Assembly (NCBI RefSeq): GCF_017876795.1
Contig: NZ_JAGIOR010000005.1
Location: 141,425-205,424, forward strand
Direction: 5' to 3'
DNA: 64,000 nt
DNA from: Rhizobium leguminosarum
GTDB lineage: Bacteria; Pseudomonadota; Alphaproteobacteria; Rhizobiales; Rhizobiaceae
Shown here piece by piece: positions 26,472 to 35,314 of the stretch. Under the pieces are notes generated by a model. The model had not been told where the DNA came from, did not search any database, and was given only the letters and a program-made list of their open reading frames with translations. Made by a program: the position numbers and the translations under genes. Each line of letters starts with the position of its first letter. Positions within the stretch are counted from its first letter, which is position 1.

Positions 26472-28378
26472 GTCCGACCACCGGACTGGAAGGTGTTTTG
26501 CGCCTTGGGCGTGGTTGTTTGACGCGAAACTGGCCGTTGACCAATTAGCTCCTTCGGTACCCATCCCATCGCTGACGGACCACCAGAGACATGGACCCAT
26601 CCGCTTTCCGTCTCAAGGATGGCGAGCAATGCATTCTGGCCGACTGCGCCGACCGGGATGTATTTTGCACCGGGTCCCTCCCTCAGTTGGAAGGGCTGCT
26701 TCATGTAGGCGAACTTTTGCTCCGGTGGGGCGATGTAAGGCGGGGCAGGCGGCTCTGATGCCGCGTCCAATGTCGACGCGGCGGGCGCGGTCGCGGCTGC
26801 CGCAAGCGCCTCGAAGATCGTAGGATCGGGTGTCGGCTCCTGATCAGCCCCAAGGAAGGCAGGTGTCGAAAATGCCGGATCATTTACTGTTGCCGTAGCG
26901 TCAGCGTTCGGTGCCTGGACTACGACTGCCGGCTTACCGGTTTCCGAAGCAGAGCCAGAAGGGGTTGTGGCAGGGGTCACCATTGTCGACGGTGATGGTG
27001 ACCCTTGTGCTGAACCGGCAGCAGAGGACGCGGGCCTTCCCAGCGCTGACAATGACGATGCGATTTGCCCTGAACCGGTGGGAACAGCGGCCTGCGTTGT
27101 GACGGGCCTAGTCGATTTCTCCGCGTTTTGGAGTGCGGCGATAGCAATAGGAAGTCCAAAGATGCCCCCAATGATGAGGGCTATAGCAGGCACAGCGCTC
27201 TTTCGTCTTTGTTCATCCGGCAGAGGCGAACTTGGTGCCAATGGTGGCGATACTGACGTCGCGGTCGATGGGATCGCTTTCGGGGCTTGTGCAGCCTCCA
27301 CCTTTGCCTTCGCTAAAGCTTGGAGAGCGGCGACGAAACTCGCCAGCTTTCCCACTTGCGAAAATTCCAGTACCTCGTTGAGACCGCTGTCGCTTTGCAG
27401 ATGAAGGGTATCGTACAGACAGACAGGCAGCTGGCGGTTATTCCGAAAACGCCGATCGGGCCCGCCATTCTTGTTGGGGTGCTGCCAAGTGCGGTCGACG
27501 ACCTTCGCGTCATGAGGGACATGACCATCTTCGATAAACCGTGACGCCTGCCAGCGAGCGCGGAGATCAGAATATGACAGTGCACCGAAGCGCGAGTTGT
27601 GGGCGACCAAAGCAGCGTCGGGCATGAAATAGATGACCTGCTTGCCGACATGTATCGACGGCGGCGTTAAATTGCTCTTGATAACCTTGGGTAAAGCGTA
27701 GCCGAGCTTCGTGGCGGCTCGCTTGACCAGGTGGGATGCGCCTGCATTTCTTTTCCAGGTCGTTAGATCATTGATCGCACCGCCAGCCTCGATATGCCAT
27801 TTCCCGGCGCAGGAGCGTAAATCATCGAAAGCTGCGATCGTCTCCTTGTATGCCTGCTCGACTGGACCATCGATATCATAGAAGAGAACTGTCGACCGGC
27901 GGTAGGAGTCGAGCCATGAGCCGATCGCCCAGGCGGGAAGGACCGCGACTAGCACCCAAATCCCCACCGGCGGTGCTTTCACCAGTAGAAGGATTCCGAG
28001 GAGAGCCGTGAGCCATCCAAAAAGAGCAGACAACCGCCACTGATTGGCCTTTGCGTTGATTTCGTCCAACACTTCGCCGAAGCTCTCGTCGCGCATCAAC
28101 AAGACGTCGCCGGACTCGAACTCGATCATGTTGACCGCAGGTACTTCAAAAGTGACCTGAGCGGGCGGTGGCTCGCTCACAGCCCGCTGTCGACGTTGGC
28201 CAGCATTGCCAAGTGACGTTCGATAATACAGTCCACCTCGTCCGGCATGGATATAGTGGCCCCGAGGTCCGGTACCGACCCTTAAGCCCTTCGCGCCGAC
28301 AGAGACGCCGATACCTCCTTGGGAAAAATTAAACCGGAATGGTCCCGCCTTGACTGACTTGCGTATGTAGAATGGCAC
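26465..28378 (-). CDS. DUF4236 and SH3-domain membrane protein
   Basis: A 637-residue protein. Residues 1-55 match DUF4236 (FYIRKSVKAGPFRFNFSQ, then GLRVGTGPRGHYIHAGRGGL). Two hydrophobic segments follow at about 120-160 (LFGWLTALLGILLLV, WVLVAVLPAWAIGSWL) and one near 400 (AIALIIGGIFGLPIAIAAL). A long Pro/Ala/Ser/Thr linker leads to a C-terminal bacterial SH3 domain (PFQLREGPGAKYIPVGAVGQ, WVHVSGG, MGWVPKELI). The SH3 part may bind cell wall. It converges on the ClpP-like gene with a 7-base overlap. Function unknown. Confidence 0.75.
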   Translation of the reverse strand: MPFYIRKSVKAGPFRFNFSQGGIGVSVGAKGLRVGTGPRGHYIHAGRGGLYYRTSLGNAGQRRQRAVSEPPPAQVTFEVPAVNMIEFESGDVLLMRDESFGEVLDEINAKANQWRLSALFGWLTALLGILLLVKAPPVGIWVLVAVLPAWAIGSWLDSYRRSTVLFYDIDGPVEQAYKETIAAFDDLRSCAGKWHIEAGGAINDLTTWKRNAGASHLVKRAATKLGYALPKVIKSNLTPPSIHVGKQVIYFMPDAALVAHNSRFGALSYSDLRARWQASRFIEDGHVPHDAKVVDRTWQHPNKNGGPDRRFRNNRQLPVCLYDTLHLQSDSGLNEVLEFSQVGKLASFVAALQALAKAKVEAAQAPKAIPSTATSVSPPLAPSSPLPDEQRRKSAVPAIALIIGGIFGLPIAIAALQNAEKSTRPVTTQAAVPTGSGQIASSLSALGRPASSAAGSAQGSPSPSTMVTPATTPSGSASETGKPAVVVQAPNADATATVNDPAFSTPAFLGADQEPTPDPTIFEALAAAATAPAASTLDAASEPPAPPYIAPPEQKFAYMKQPFQLREGPGAKYIPVGAVGQNALLAILETESGWVHVSGGPSAMGWVPKELIGQRPVSRQTTTPKAQNTFQSGGRTY

Positions 28379-29178
28379 CCCATGCCCCCCAGTCCCATTG
28401 CAACGTGGATGTTACACAGATTCCTGGCTGCAACGAAGAATTTTGTGACTTGGCTTTTCAGGTCCGGCCCCGATCGATAGCCGCCAACAGCTCATAACGG
28501 CAAGGCAGTTCAATTCTACAAGAACGTCGATGATCCAAGTCAGCGGGTTGTACCCACGGAAGTTTAGCAGCAGGTGGTAGAGTGCGACCTCTAGAGTTGG
28601 CCAGGGCTTGCGCGGATCGTCAATGCATACCCCATGAAGATCTGTGCAAATCGGATCAGCTGCCGAGCGAGCCTCCTCTCAGCGCTGGGAAATTTGGTTG
28701 GTTTGCGCCCTCATTTTCGCGGTTTTCGGCGTATCCGAAAGTACCTAAAAGCTGACCTGAAATCGGCCTATCCAGCTATAAGTTAGCTGGCGCGTCATCC
28801 GTAATTGGCCTGTAATCATGTCGGATATTTCTCGGCGGTACTCAGACTCGGGAGCAAATTCGGATCGCACACATCATCGTTTTCCAAGGAATTATCCTAA
28901 GGGCAAGGTGGTCGGGTCGAGCTTCTGATCGACGAAGTCGGCAGCCGCGCGGGACGGTGACCGTGGAATTCATCGCGCGGGGTATGTCGACAACAACAGC
29001 CGCTTGCTGATAGGTTGCGCGGGAACGAGCGATGCCAGTTCATACATGATTCGACGAATGTTTCGTTCAGACTACCGTCAGGTTAATTCGGTTTAACGAA
29101 AAATTCCTTGCAACAAATCAAGGGGTACGATAGTTATTCGGCCGGGCCTGGCCCACGAGATCGCCTTTGCGGTCGCCC
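28379..29178. other. 800-base region with no supported gene
   Basis: Several short open frames occur but none resembles a protein I can place. A 36-codon plus-strand ORF near 28818 lacks support. GC content drops around 28740-29060, which may indicate recombination or transferred DNA. Confidence 0.4.
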
Positions 29179-29216
29179 AAAAGCCTCGATGGAAACATCG
29201 GAGGCTTTTTGAGTTT
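29179..29216. terminator. Intrinsic terminator
   Basis: AAGCCT-CGATG pairs with CATCG-AGGCTT around GAAA, with one bulged base, directly after the DUF3800 stop. T-runs occur on both sides (stronger on the plus strand), so it can work for the minus-strand DUF3800 gene and possibly in both directions. Confidence 0.65.
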
Positions 29217-30101
29217 TTAGGTCTTCCGCTCGACATTCTCAAAGCAGCTATATTTGGATCCGAGCATCGGCCGCTCGTCTTCCTTAATACGGCAGTCAAT
29301 CAGCTTTCCATCGCCGATCAGGCGCTGGTAAGGACGATTGCTGGCATGATAGCCGCCCATGCAGATCGGCCAAAGATACAGATCCGCCAGTTGTGCCATC
29401 GGTGAAGTCTTCCGCTTGGTCTTGAACTCGTAGAGCGCCTGGGTAAACCGCTCGGGGGTCAAGGGGCCATACTTATCGGAATTGTCCTTAGCGAACGGCA
29501 TTCCCTCCGCCTTTAGAGCCTTGTAATAGCCCTCTAGGTTCGCATCTTCGGCCTTGTTGCAGCGCTCAGGATGCACGCGCAGCTTCATGCCTTGGGCGAT
29601 AGCGTATTTCGCGGCGCGTTCGACGACGACAGTGAAGGCGGTTTTGCAGAGCATCCAAGGATTCTGCTTGTACTGCTCGAGGTATCGTCCACAGTATCCG
29701 GGACGGTCGACAGTGCACGCGATACCCACCACGGGCGCCTCTCGCATTAGAATGTAAAGTTCTTCGTAGAATGCTCCCAGCTTGTCCTTCTCCCAGCCCC
29801 GCAGGAAATCGAAGTTCTCGTTCTGGGATCTGATTTCCGACGAGTGCAAGGGCGCCGTGATTTCCCATTTCTCGCAGAACTTTGCGTGAAGATCTCGGGC
29901 GTTGTCCTCTTCGTCACTTCGAACCAGGATTCCACCGAGTGCGAACCAGTCATACCCGTGCGCCGCTTTCTTCCCGACCTTGTGGGTGGGATGTCTAGTT
30001 CCGGAATCGTCGAGGTAGAGGTTCAAGGTGACAGGCAAAGCAATCTCTCGTGGCAGTCCATAGGATTCGTTCAACTCGACTACTAATACCCGCAAATACA
30101 T
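29217..30101 (-). CDS. DUF3800 protein
   Basis: A 294-residue protein. The DUF3800 signature is near the N-terminus: LNLYLDDSGTRHPTH (acidic DDSG) and WFALGGILVRSDEED; later HSSEIRSQNENFDFL. The family is considered to have an RNase H-like fold with acidic residues and appears repeatedly in mobile elements and defence islands. A nuclease role is inferred, not shown. It lies downstream of the TIR-caspase-RyR genes on the same strand with a decayed coding stretch between. Confidence 0.8.
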   Translation of the reverse strand: MYLRVLVVELNESYGLPREIALPVTLNLYLDDSGTRHPTHKVGKKAAHGYDWFALGGILVRSDEEDNARDLHAKFCEKWEITAPLHSSEIRSQNENFDFLRGWEKDKLGAFYEELYILMREAPVVGIACTVDRPGYCGRYLEQYKQNPWMLCKTAFTVVVERAAKYAIAQGMKLRVHPERCNKAEDANLEGYYKALKAEGMPFAKDNSDKYGPLTPERFTQALYEFKTKRKTSPMAQLADLYLWPICMGGYHASNRPYQRLIGDGKLIDCRIKEDERPMLGSKYSCFENVERKT

Positions 30102-30115
30102 AATTTTTGCTCACT

Positions 30116-30375
30116 TACCATCCACCTTGATGTCGCTTAGCACCTGCTCAAGCTTGCTGCGGTTGGCGAGGAATATCGCACGAAGCTGGGGGCAGTCAGG
30201 CGTCTGGTTCAATCCTGACGAAGGCGGTCGGCAGAATGGTCAAGCACAGCAGCCAGTGGTACGTCAGCTTTCCATATACATCGGCCACGTCGGCTTCGAT
30301 CAATGAACTGGTCTCCCGGATACAAATCAGGTGGTTGCCATCGTAGGCTAGATAAAAATGTGCGGAATCCAGATC
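30116..30375 (-). pseudogene. Decayed coding remnant
   Basis: Two minus-strand frames read through as protein-like sequence without a start: frame one (about 30375-30205) gives LDSAHFYLAYDGNHLICIRE and LTYHWLLCLTILPTAFVRIE; a one-base shift near 30205 continues as PDCPQLRAIFLANRSKLEQV ending at a stop near 30116, 14 bases before the DUF3800 ATG. It looks like the C-terminal part of a gene lost by deletion and frameshift. I cannot name the family. Confidence 0.45.
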
Positions 30376-30461
30376 TCATTGCGCCGTCAGATCAGCCGGC
30401 GTTGCAGCGCGACCTTGCTCCAATTAACCCGATCGGTGAGAAAATGACTTTCCTAGCCTTT

Positions 30462-30737
30462 TCACTTAGGACATAGGGCTTCGATGATCGCGGGGAGATA
30501 TTTCCGCACCTGGTCGCGGTCGCTCTCCTTCTCATTCTCGGACAGCTCCGCATATGGCGTCGCGATCTGACGATCCCACTGCGCGACAAGGTCGGCAGGT
30601 ATTAGCAGGCTTCCATCGGTCTGCCGGATTCCCTTAGCATGCATGTACTTCTGCCAGTGCGACCAGCGCTCGTGTTCGATATGCGCTAGGCCTTCCAAAG
30701 TGCGCTGCAGGGCCTCTTCAATTTCTCTCCGTTTCAT
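30462..30737 (-). CDS. RyR-domain protein
   Basis: A 91-residue protein that is essentially one RyR domain: AHIEHERWSHWQKYMHAKGI at residues about 17-36 and the characteristic PYAELSENEKESDRDQVRKY near the C-terminus. Bacterial RyR domains have been predicted to sense nucleotide-derived ligands in conflict systems. Its ATG lies 7 bases after the stop of the caspase-like gene, so it is the third gene of a TIR-caspase-RyR operon. A sensing or regulatory role is inferred. Confidence 0.75.
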   Translation of the reverse strand: MKRREIEEALQRTLEGLAHIEHERWSHWQKYMHAKGIRQTDGSLLIPADLVAQWDRQIATPYAELSENEKESDRDQVRKYLPAIIEALCPK

Positions 30738-30744
30738 CAGCCGT

Positions 30745-31731
30745 CTATATCAGATCCTTCGCCGCCAGCCGCCTGTAGTGCTCTCCGAGGGCAGTCAGTC
30801 GAACAGTCTTCGACTCCATGGCGGCATGCCACATGTGCGGAGCTCCCTCGGGGACCAGCAAGCCGACGCGGTTGTACTTCTGCAGGATAGCAAAGATCGC
30901 GTTGCGATCCGGATCGGGAGCGGGAATGCCTCGTGGATCGGTCGCCCACGTGTCCGGCCGCTCCGGCTCGTAGGTGGGGTCAAGGTGCATCTGGTACCCA
31001 GCCGATGGGAAGAATTCGGAAATCCTCCGCAGCTCGCCGAGCTCAAGCGGCGGCCGAACCTTCCGCAGAGACACGAAGCGCTTCACGTTGGTTTTGAAAA
31101 CAGGGCGTTGTGCCCATGGCCCGAGTGACTGATCGACATGAGCGTACACGCCGCCAGGGGTGACTTCACCAATCAGGTTGGCTGCAGCTCCGCCAAGCGC
31201 GTCTACCAGAAGGGAAGTGAAGACCCCGGCACCGTTCTCCTCGCTGGCATACTGCTCGTCGGTGGAGGCTGTGAGAATGCTGACGCCATCGCTGATCTCC
31301 GCAACCTTCTGCTGAAGCGCGCTCCCTCCAGCTACGCCGCTATGGCAACTGTCGAGGATGATGACACGGTTGGCGATCTTAGAATTGTTGGCCATCGTCA
31401 TGATCTCCGCCAGCGAGACGCCGTCGTTGCCGGTCTTCACCTCGGACGAGCAGAGATAGCCGCCCGTCGCCTCGACGTGCCCGTGACCCGCGAAGTAGAG
31501 CAGCGAGACCTCGCCATCTCCATCGAAAAGCTCCTTGATCGCGCTCCGAAGCTCTTCCCTCGGAACCATGTCATTTGGGCCGGTGCCTGTGATATGGCGG
31601 ACGCCGAAATTCACCGATCCGTCAGCATGGCGGTCGAGCATGGATCTGACCGCGAAGGAATCGTTCACACACCCATAGAGCGGCGACACATTATCGTAGT
31701 AGTCAATGCCGACGACGAGAGCTTTGCGCAT
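30745..31731 (-). CDS. Caspase-like (C14) protease
   Basis: A 328-residue protein. The N-terminal 210 residues are a caspase fold: [36 protein letters not shown] with catalytic His83, and [14 protein letters not shown] with catalytic Cys129. Activation-loop-like [20 protein letters not shown] follows. The C-terminal 100 residues ([17 protein letters not shown] to [11 protein letters not shown]) form a small helical domain of unknown type. It starts directly after the TIR stop (TAAATG). In TIR-caspase antiphage pairs the protease is the effector switched on by a nucleotide signal; that assignment is by context. Confidence 0.85.
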   Translation of the reverse strand: MRKALVVGIDYYDNVSPLYGCVNDSFAVRSMLDRHADGSVNFGVRHITGTGPNDMVPREELRSAIKELFDGDGEVSLLYFAGHGHVEATGGYLCSSEVKTGNDGVSLAEIMTMANNSKIANRVIILDSCHSGVAGGSALQQKVAEISDGVSILTASTDEQYASEENGAGVFTSLLVDALGGAAANLIGEVTPGGVYAHVDQSLGPWAQRPVFKTNVKRFVSLRKVRPPLELGELRRISEFFPSAGYQMHLDPTYEPERPDTWATDPRGIPAPDPDRNAIFAILQKYNRVGLLVPEGAPHMWHAAMESKTVRLTALGEHYRRLAAKDLI

Positions 31732-32103
31732 TTAGAGGCTATCGATCCAGTTCGCGATATTGTCCCAAGTCCAGACCATGGTATTTAGGCCTTCGATCTT
31801 GGTGCGGTCGTCCTTGTAGCACCACATCCCGCGCACCGGCTTTCCCTCTTCCCTTGCGCACTTGATCTCCCACTTCTGACCACTCGACTTGAGTGAGTTC
31901 TCACTGACGAGAACAAGCACGCCGTCTGACCGCCTGATGCGGGTTCGCACGCGCGCTTTCCAATCCTCATCGTAAGCTTCCTTCACCGACATATCCACGT
32001 ATTCGAATGGGGAGCGGGTATTGAGTGACTGACCTTTGAGGTAGTCGCGGCAACGAACGTCTTCGATCGCAAATGCTACAAAAACAACTTTCTTGTCGGC
32101 CAT
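31732..32103 (-). CDS. TIR-like (ThsB-type) protein
   Basis: A 123-residue protein; ATG 32103 has GGAAGGTGGGG upstream. It opens KKVVFVAFAIEDVRCRDYL, continues with VRTRIRRSDGVLVLVSENSL and KWEIKCAREEGKPVRGMW, matching the TIR-like MTH538/ThsB group; Glu79 in KWEIK is the candidate catalytic glutamate. Thoeris ThsB proteins make cyclic ADP-ribose-type signals from NAD. The gene heads the operon and its stop abuts the caspase-like start, so signal synthase and effector are likely produced together. An upstream extension of the frame to 32415 lacks protein character. Confidence 0.82.
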   Translation of the reverse strand: MADKKVVFVAFAIEDVRCRDYLKGQSLNTRSPFEYVDMSVKEAYDEDWKARVRTRIRRSDGVLVLVSENSLKSSGQKWEIKCAREEGKPVRGMWCYKDDRTKIEGLNTMVWTWDNIANWIDSL

Positions 32104-32226
32104 GCGTGCCCCACCTTCCGACTGATTCTCTTTCTGGAACACTATCAAAAAATCCGGGCGAGTAGTAACGACGTACGCATCCGAGCAGGGCCGCATTGCG
32201 GATGTGAGTGAGAGTGTGGATGCTCT

Positions 32227-32250
32227 GTCTATATAGACGGCAATATAGAC
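32227..32250. promoter_or_regulatory. Palindrome and direct repeat before the TIR operon
   Basis: GTCTATATAGAC (32227-32238) is a perfect 12-bp palindrome, and ATATAGACGG occurs twice in tandem, 12 bases apart. It lies about 125 bases upstream of the TIR start. A related palindrome, GTCTATAGAC, is at 41848-41857 before the decayed repA. It may be an operator; function unproven. Confidence 0.4.
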
Positions 32251-32301
32251 GGTGCTTTCATGATAGACATCACAAGCGATCTCGCAGGGCGTTTCAGCCG
32301 G

Positions 32302-32553
32302 ATGGAGATTGTCGATAGCGGCCGTCGCCGGCGTTTCACGGATGAAGCAAAGCTGTCTATTGTGGCCGAGAGTTATAATGGTCCGCGGCAGGTCACGGCC
32401 ACGGCGCAGCGTCACGGGATCACGCGCTGGCAGTTAAATGCCTGGCGCAGGGCGGCGCGGGAAGGTGAGTGCGAATGGCCGGCGTGTGATCGTCGGCCGG
32501 GATGTCGACGTGGACGTTCTGCTGCGGATAATCCGTGGTCTGGAGACGTTGCG
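32302..32553 (+). pseudogene. IS66 tnpA remnant
   Basis: Starts MEIVDSGRRRRFTDEAKLSI and continues with a helix-turn-helix ([20 protein letters not shown]), the typical IS66 TnpA N-terminus. After about 55 residues the middle is lost; the C-terminus [20 protein letters not shown] survives in another frame just before tnpB. So the gene has an internal deletion and frame change. Confidence 0.8.
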
Positions 32554-32711
32554 ATGAACCCGTTTCCAATGGGAACGGGAGTCAAGGTTTGGCTGTCGAC
32601 CGGACATACAGACATGCGGTGCGGCTTTCCTTCGCTGGCCCTTCGGGTGCAGGAAGTGTTGAAGCATGACCCTCTGGGCGGTCATCTGTTCTGCTTCCGG
32701 GGCCGCCGAGG
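32554..32711 (+). pseudogene. IS66 tnpB, 5' part, interrupted
   Basis: Reads [20 protein letters not shown] then LRVQEVLKHDPLGGHLFCFR-GRR, the standard TnpB start. It is cut at CGAGG (32711) by the recombinase element; the remainder is at 35315-35509, in the correct frame once the insert is removed. Confidence 0.88.
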
Positions 32712-33196
32712 CCAACGACCGACATTCTGCATACGGTTTTCGTTTTGCGACGATCGTCTATCCATGGCATCCCCTGTTCGGGAATAAGGTGCAGGTCTCG
32801 CCGTATCGTCGCGGCAAGAGCCTGATGTCCATTTATACGGACAAGCGGCCCGATCTATCCCGTGAGTTGCCGAACTGGATGTTCGACGAGAGCTATTGCA
32901 GCGGCATGAGGCTTGGGCCACCCGAGATCAGCATCGATGGCCTTAACGAACTGGCGGCCGCGTTGGCGTCGTTCGGCGCGACTCATAAAAGAGGCGCAAC
33001 ATCCCGTCCTTCAAGGAAGAAGGAGAAGGGTGATGCGAAGCAGGCGACATCAAAATCGCGACCAGCTCGTCTTGAAGCTGGAGCGCCAAAATCTTCAGGT
33101 GCCCGTCAAGAACGTCAAGGGGTTGGTGGAAGCGCTGGCGGATCTTCTGCTGGAGGCATTGGAGGTAAACAGAACGACGAAGACAGGAGGCGTTGA
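32666..33196 (+). CDS. DUF5372-like protein of the recombinase element
   Basis: The protein-like part begins just inside the element (FRFATIVYPWHPLFGNKVQV, then DLSRELPNWMFDE), resembling DUF5372 proteins found before recombinase genes. No ATG/GTG/TTG lies between the junction at 32712 and this sequence, so the only in-frame ATG is at 32666, inside the host tnpB; translation may depend on the target gene. The C-terminal 70 residues are Lys/Ser/Gly-rich and overlap the next gene in another frame. Function unknown. Confidence 0.6.
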   Translation: MTLWAVICSASGAAEANDRHSAYGFRFATIVYPWHPLFGNKVQVSPYRRGKSLMSIYTDKRPDLSRELPNWMFDESYCSGMRLGPPEISIDGLNELAAALASFGATHKRGATSRPSRKKEKGDAKQATSKSRPARLEAGAPKSSGARQERQGVGGSAGGSSAGGIGGKQNDEDRRR

Positions 33197-33218
33197 TGAA
33201 CACGAAGATCACGCCTGA
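33033..33218 (+). CDS. Small protein of the recombinase element
   Basis: A 61-residue protein: basic start (MRSRRHQNRDQLVLKLERQN), helical middle (KGLVEALADLLLEALEVN), acidic end. AGGAGAAGGG lies just before the ATG. It overlaps the recombinase start by 23 bases. A short helical protein in this position is typical of three-gene recombinase elements; function unknown. Confidence 0.6.
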   Translation: MRSRRHQNRDQLVLKLERQNLQVPVKNVKGLVEALADLLLEALEVNRTTKTGGVDEHEDHA

Positions 33219-35286
33219 CCATCTTAGCCGCGCCGCTGTGGTCTATGTCCGCCAGTCCACAATGACTCAGGTCACCGGCAATCTTGAAAGCCAGCGCCGA
33301 CAGTATGATCTCGCAGGAGCCGCAACAACGACCGGCTTTGCATCGGTGACCGTAATCGATGACGATCTTGGCCGTTCGGGTTCGGGCAGCATGGAGCGCC
33401 CTGGATTCGAACGGCTTGTGGCACAGGTCTGCTCCGGCGACGTGGGAGCGGTCTATTGCATAGAGGCATCACGCCTGGCGCGGAATGGCAGGGACTGGCA
33501 TCACCTGATCGACCTTTGCGCGCTTGCCGGTACGCTGGTCATCGATCCAGACGGCGCCTATGATCCCCGGCTCGTCAACGATCGTCTGCTGCTTGGATTG
33601 AAAGGCACGATGTCGGAATACGAGCTTAGCTTGATGCGCCAGCGCGGCATCGCCGCACGCGATTCCAAGGCAGGACGTGGGGAACTGCGGTTTATGCTGC
33701 CGCCAGGTTTGTGCTGGAGCGAAGTGGGCAAGATCGAGATTGATCCGGACGAACATGTAGCTGAGACGATCAGGCTCGTTTTTGCCAAATTCCGGGAACT
33801 GGGAAGTGGACGACAGGTCTTTTTGTGGCTGCGGTCGGCCGATATCAAGATGCCGGTCGTTCTGCGCAATGTCGACGTCTGCAAACTCGTCTGGAAAGCG
33901 CCAGCCTACCACAGCGTCATGCAGATCCTCCACAATCCACTCTACGCGGGCGCCTATGCCTTCGGAAGACGCGCGCAGCGAACGCGGATCGTCGATGGCC
34001 GCGCTCGCAAGACCACAGGGGTACGCAAGCCAAGGGACGAATGGAGCGTGCTGCTGCGCGACAATCATCAAGGTTACATCAGTTGGCGGGAGTACGAGGA
34101 GAACCACAAGCTACTGGCCGAGAACGCGCACATGAAGAAGAACTGCGATCGCAAATCAGCGCGTGGCGGCCGTGCCCTTTTGACGGGACTGATGCGATGC
34201 GGTCGCTGTGGCCGAATGATGCGCGTCTTTTACGGCAGCGCAAAAGGCAACGCGCATCGCTATCAATGCCGCGGCGACGATGCACACGTGGGTGTCGGCC
34301 TTTGTATCGGCATTGGCGGCGTCAGGGTCGATCGCGCCGTTGCGGCCCAAATTCTGGAAGCGGTGTCTGATCGTGCCGTCGAAGCGGCGATCTTCGCCTC
34401 GGATCATGTCGAGCGGTCCCGAAGAGATGTCATTGCGGCAATCGAGCGGGACCTCGAAGGCGCACGCTACGAAGCGCTGCTGGCCAGTCGCAGGTATGAG
34501 CTTGTGGACCCGGCCAAGCGGCATGTTGCACGCGAACTGGAGGCCCGATGGAATGATGCCCTGGAGCGAGTAGGCGTGCTTGAGCGCAAGATCAAGGAAC
34601 TATCCGCGCTGTCAGCAGCGCGACCAATCATCGATCGTGGCCGCCTCCTGCAGCTTGCCCAGGATTTGCCGACCGTATGGAATACGCCATCCACTGAGAC
34701 GCGAACAAAGCAGCGGCTCATCCACATCCTGGTTCAGGAGATTATTTGCGATCTCGATGATGCGACCAACGAGGCGGTGCTGTTGATCCATTGGACCGGA
34801 GGTCGGCACACAGAGGTGCGTGTGGCGCGCGTCAAGACCGGAAGATATCCTGCCGAGCTCGCACCATCGGCCGTCGAGGCGTTGCGAAAGCTGGGCGGAC
34901 ATTGGCCAGATCGGGAACTCGCGGTATCCCTCAATCGGATGCTTTGCAAGACAGGTGATGGCGAGAGCTGGACGACCGTGCGTGTTCGCGACATGCGCGA
35001 GCGCCTGGGAATTCCCGAATATGATGCCACCAAAGTGGACGTCCCGATGATTAGTCTGATGAAGGCGGCCGAGACACTCGGCATTTGTGTCGGGTCGGCC
35101 AAAAGCCTGGTGCAGAAAGGAATTCTACCTGCAACGCAAATCCTTCCGGGCTCGCCATGGATGGTTCCCGTAGAAGCGTTAACCTCGGAAGCCGTCCGGA
35201 TAGGGGTGCAGGGCGTCGTTGACCGGCGCCCCAAGTTTTACGAAGATTATCAATACGATAAAGTTGTTCGATTGCCCGGAATCTGA
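33196..35286 (+). CDS. Large serine recombinase
   Basis: A 696-residue recombinase; ATG 33196 with CAGGAGG five bases upstream. Resolvase domain at the N-terminus with catalytic serine in VVYVRQSTMTQV, YCIEASRLARNGRDW and GTMSEYELSLMRQRG. A recombinase domain follows (HNPLYAGAYAFGRRAQR), then a zinc ribbon (MRCGRCGRMMRVFYG ... YQCRG) and a coiled coil around 400-470. It is presumed to integrate and excise the element at the IS66 tnpB site. Confidence 0.92.
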   Translation: MNTKITPDHLSRAAVVYVRQSTMTQVTGNLESQRRQYDLAGAATTTGFASVTVIDDDLGRSGSGSMERPGFERLVAQVCSGDVGAVYCIEASRLARNGRDWHHLIDLCALAGTLVIDPDGAYDPRLVNDRLLLGLKGTMSEYELSLMRQRGIAARDSKAGRGELRFMLPPGLCWSEVGKIEIDPDEHVAETIRLVFAKFRELGSGRQVFLWLRSADIKMPVVLRNVDVCKLVWKAPAYHSVMQILHNPLYAGAYAFGRRAQRTRIVDGRARKTTGVRKPRDEWSVLLRDNHQGYISWREYEENHKLLAENAHMKKNCDRKSARGGRALLTGLMRCGRCGRMMRVFYGSAKGNAHRYQCRGDDAHVGVGLCIGIGGVRVDRAVAAQILEAVSDRAVEAAIFASDHVERSRRDVIAAIERDLEGARYEALLASRRYELVDPAKRHVARELEARWNDALERVGVLERKIKELSALSAARPIIDRGRLLQLAQDLPTVWNTPSTETRTKQRLIHILVQEIICDLDDATNEAVLLIHWTGGRHTEVRVARVKTGRYPAELAPSAVEALRKLGGHWPDRELAVSLNRMLCKTGDGESWTTVRVRDMRERLGIPEYDATKVDVPMISLMKAAETLGICVGSAKSLVQKGILPATQILPGSPWMVPVEALTSEAVRIGVQGVVDRRPKFYEDYQYDKVVRLPGI

Positions 35287-35314
35287 TGGAGGGATGCATT
35301 ATGAAGCGCACTGT

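Noticed and set aside
28818..28928. 36-codon ORF starting MSDISRRYSDSG
   Set aside because: No ribosome site or recognisable similarity; isolated in a low-information region.
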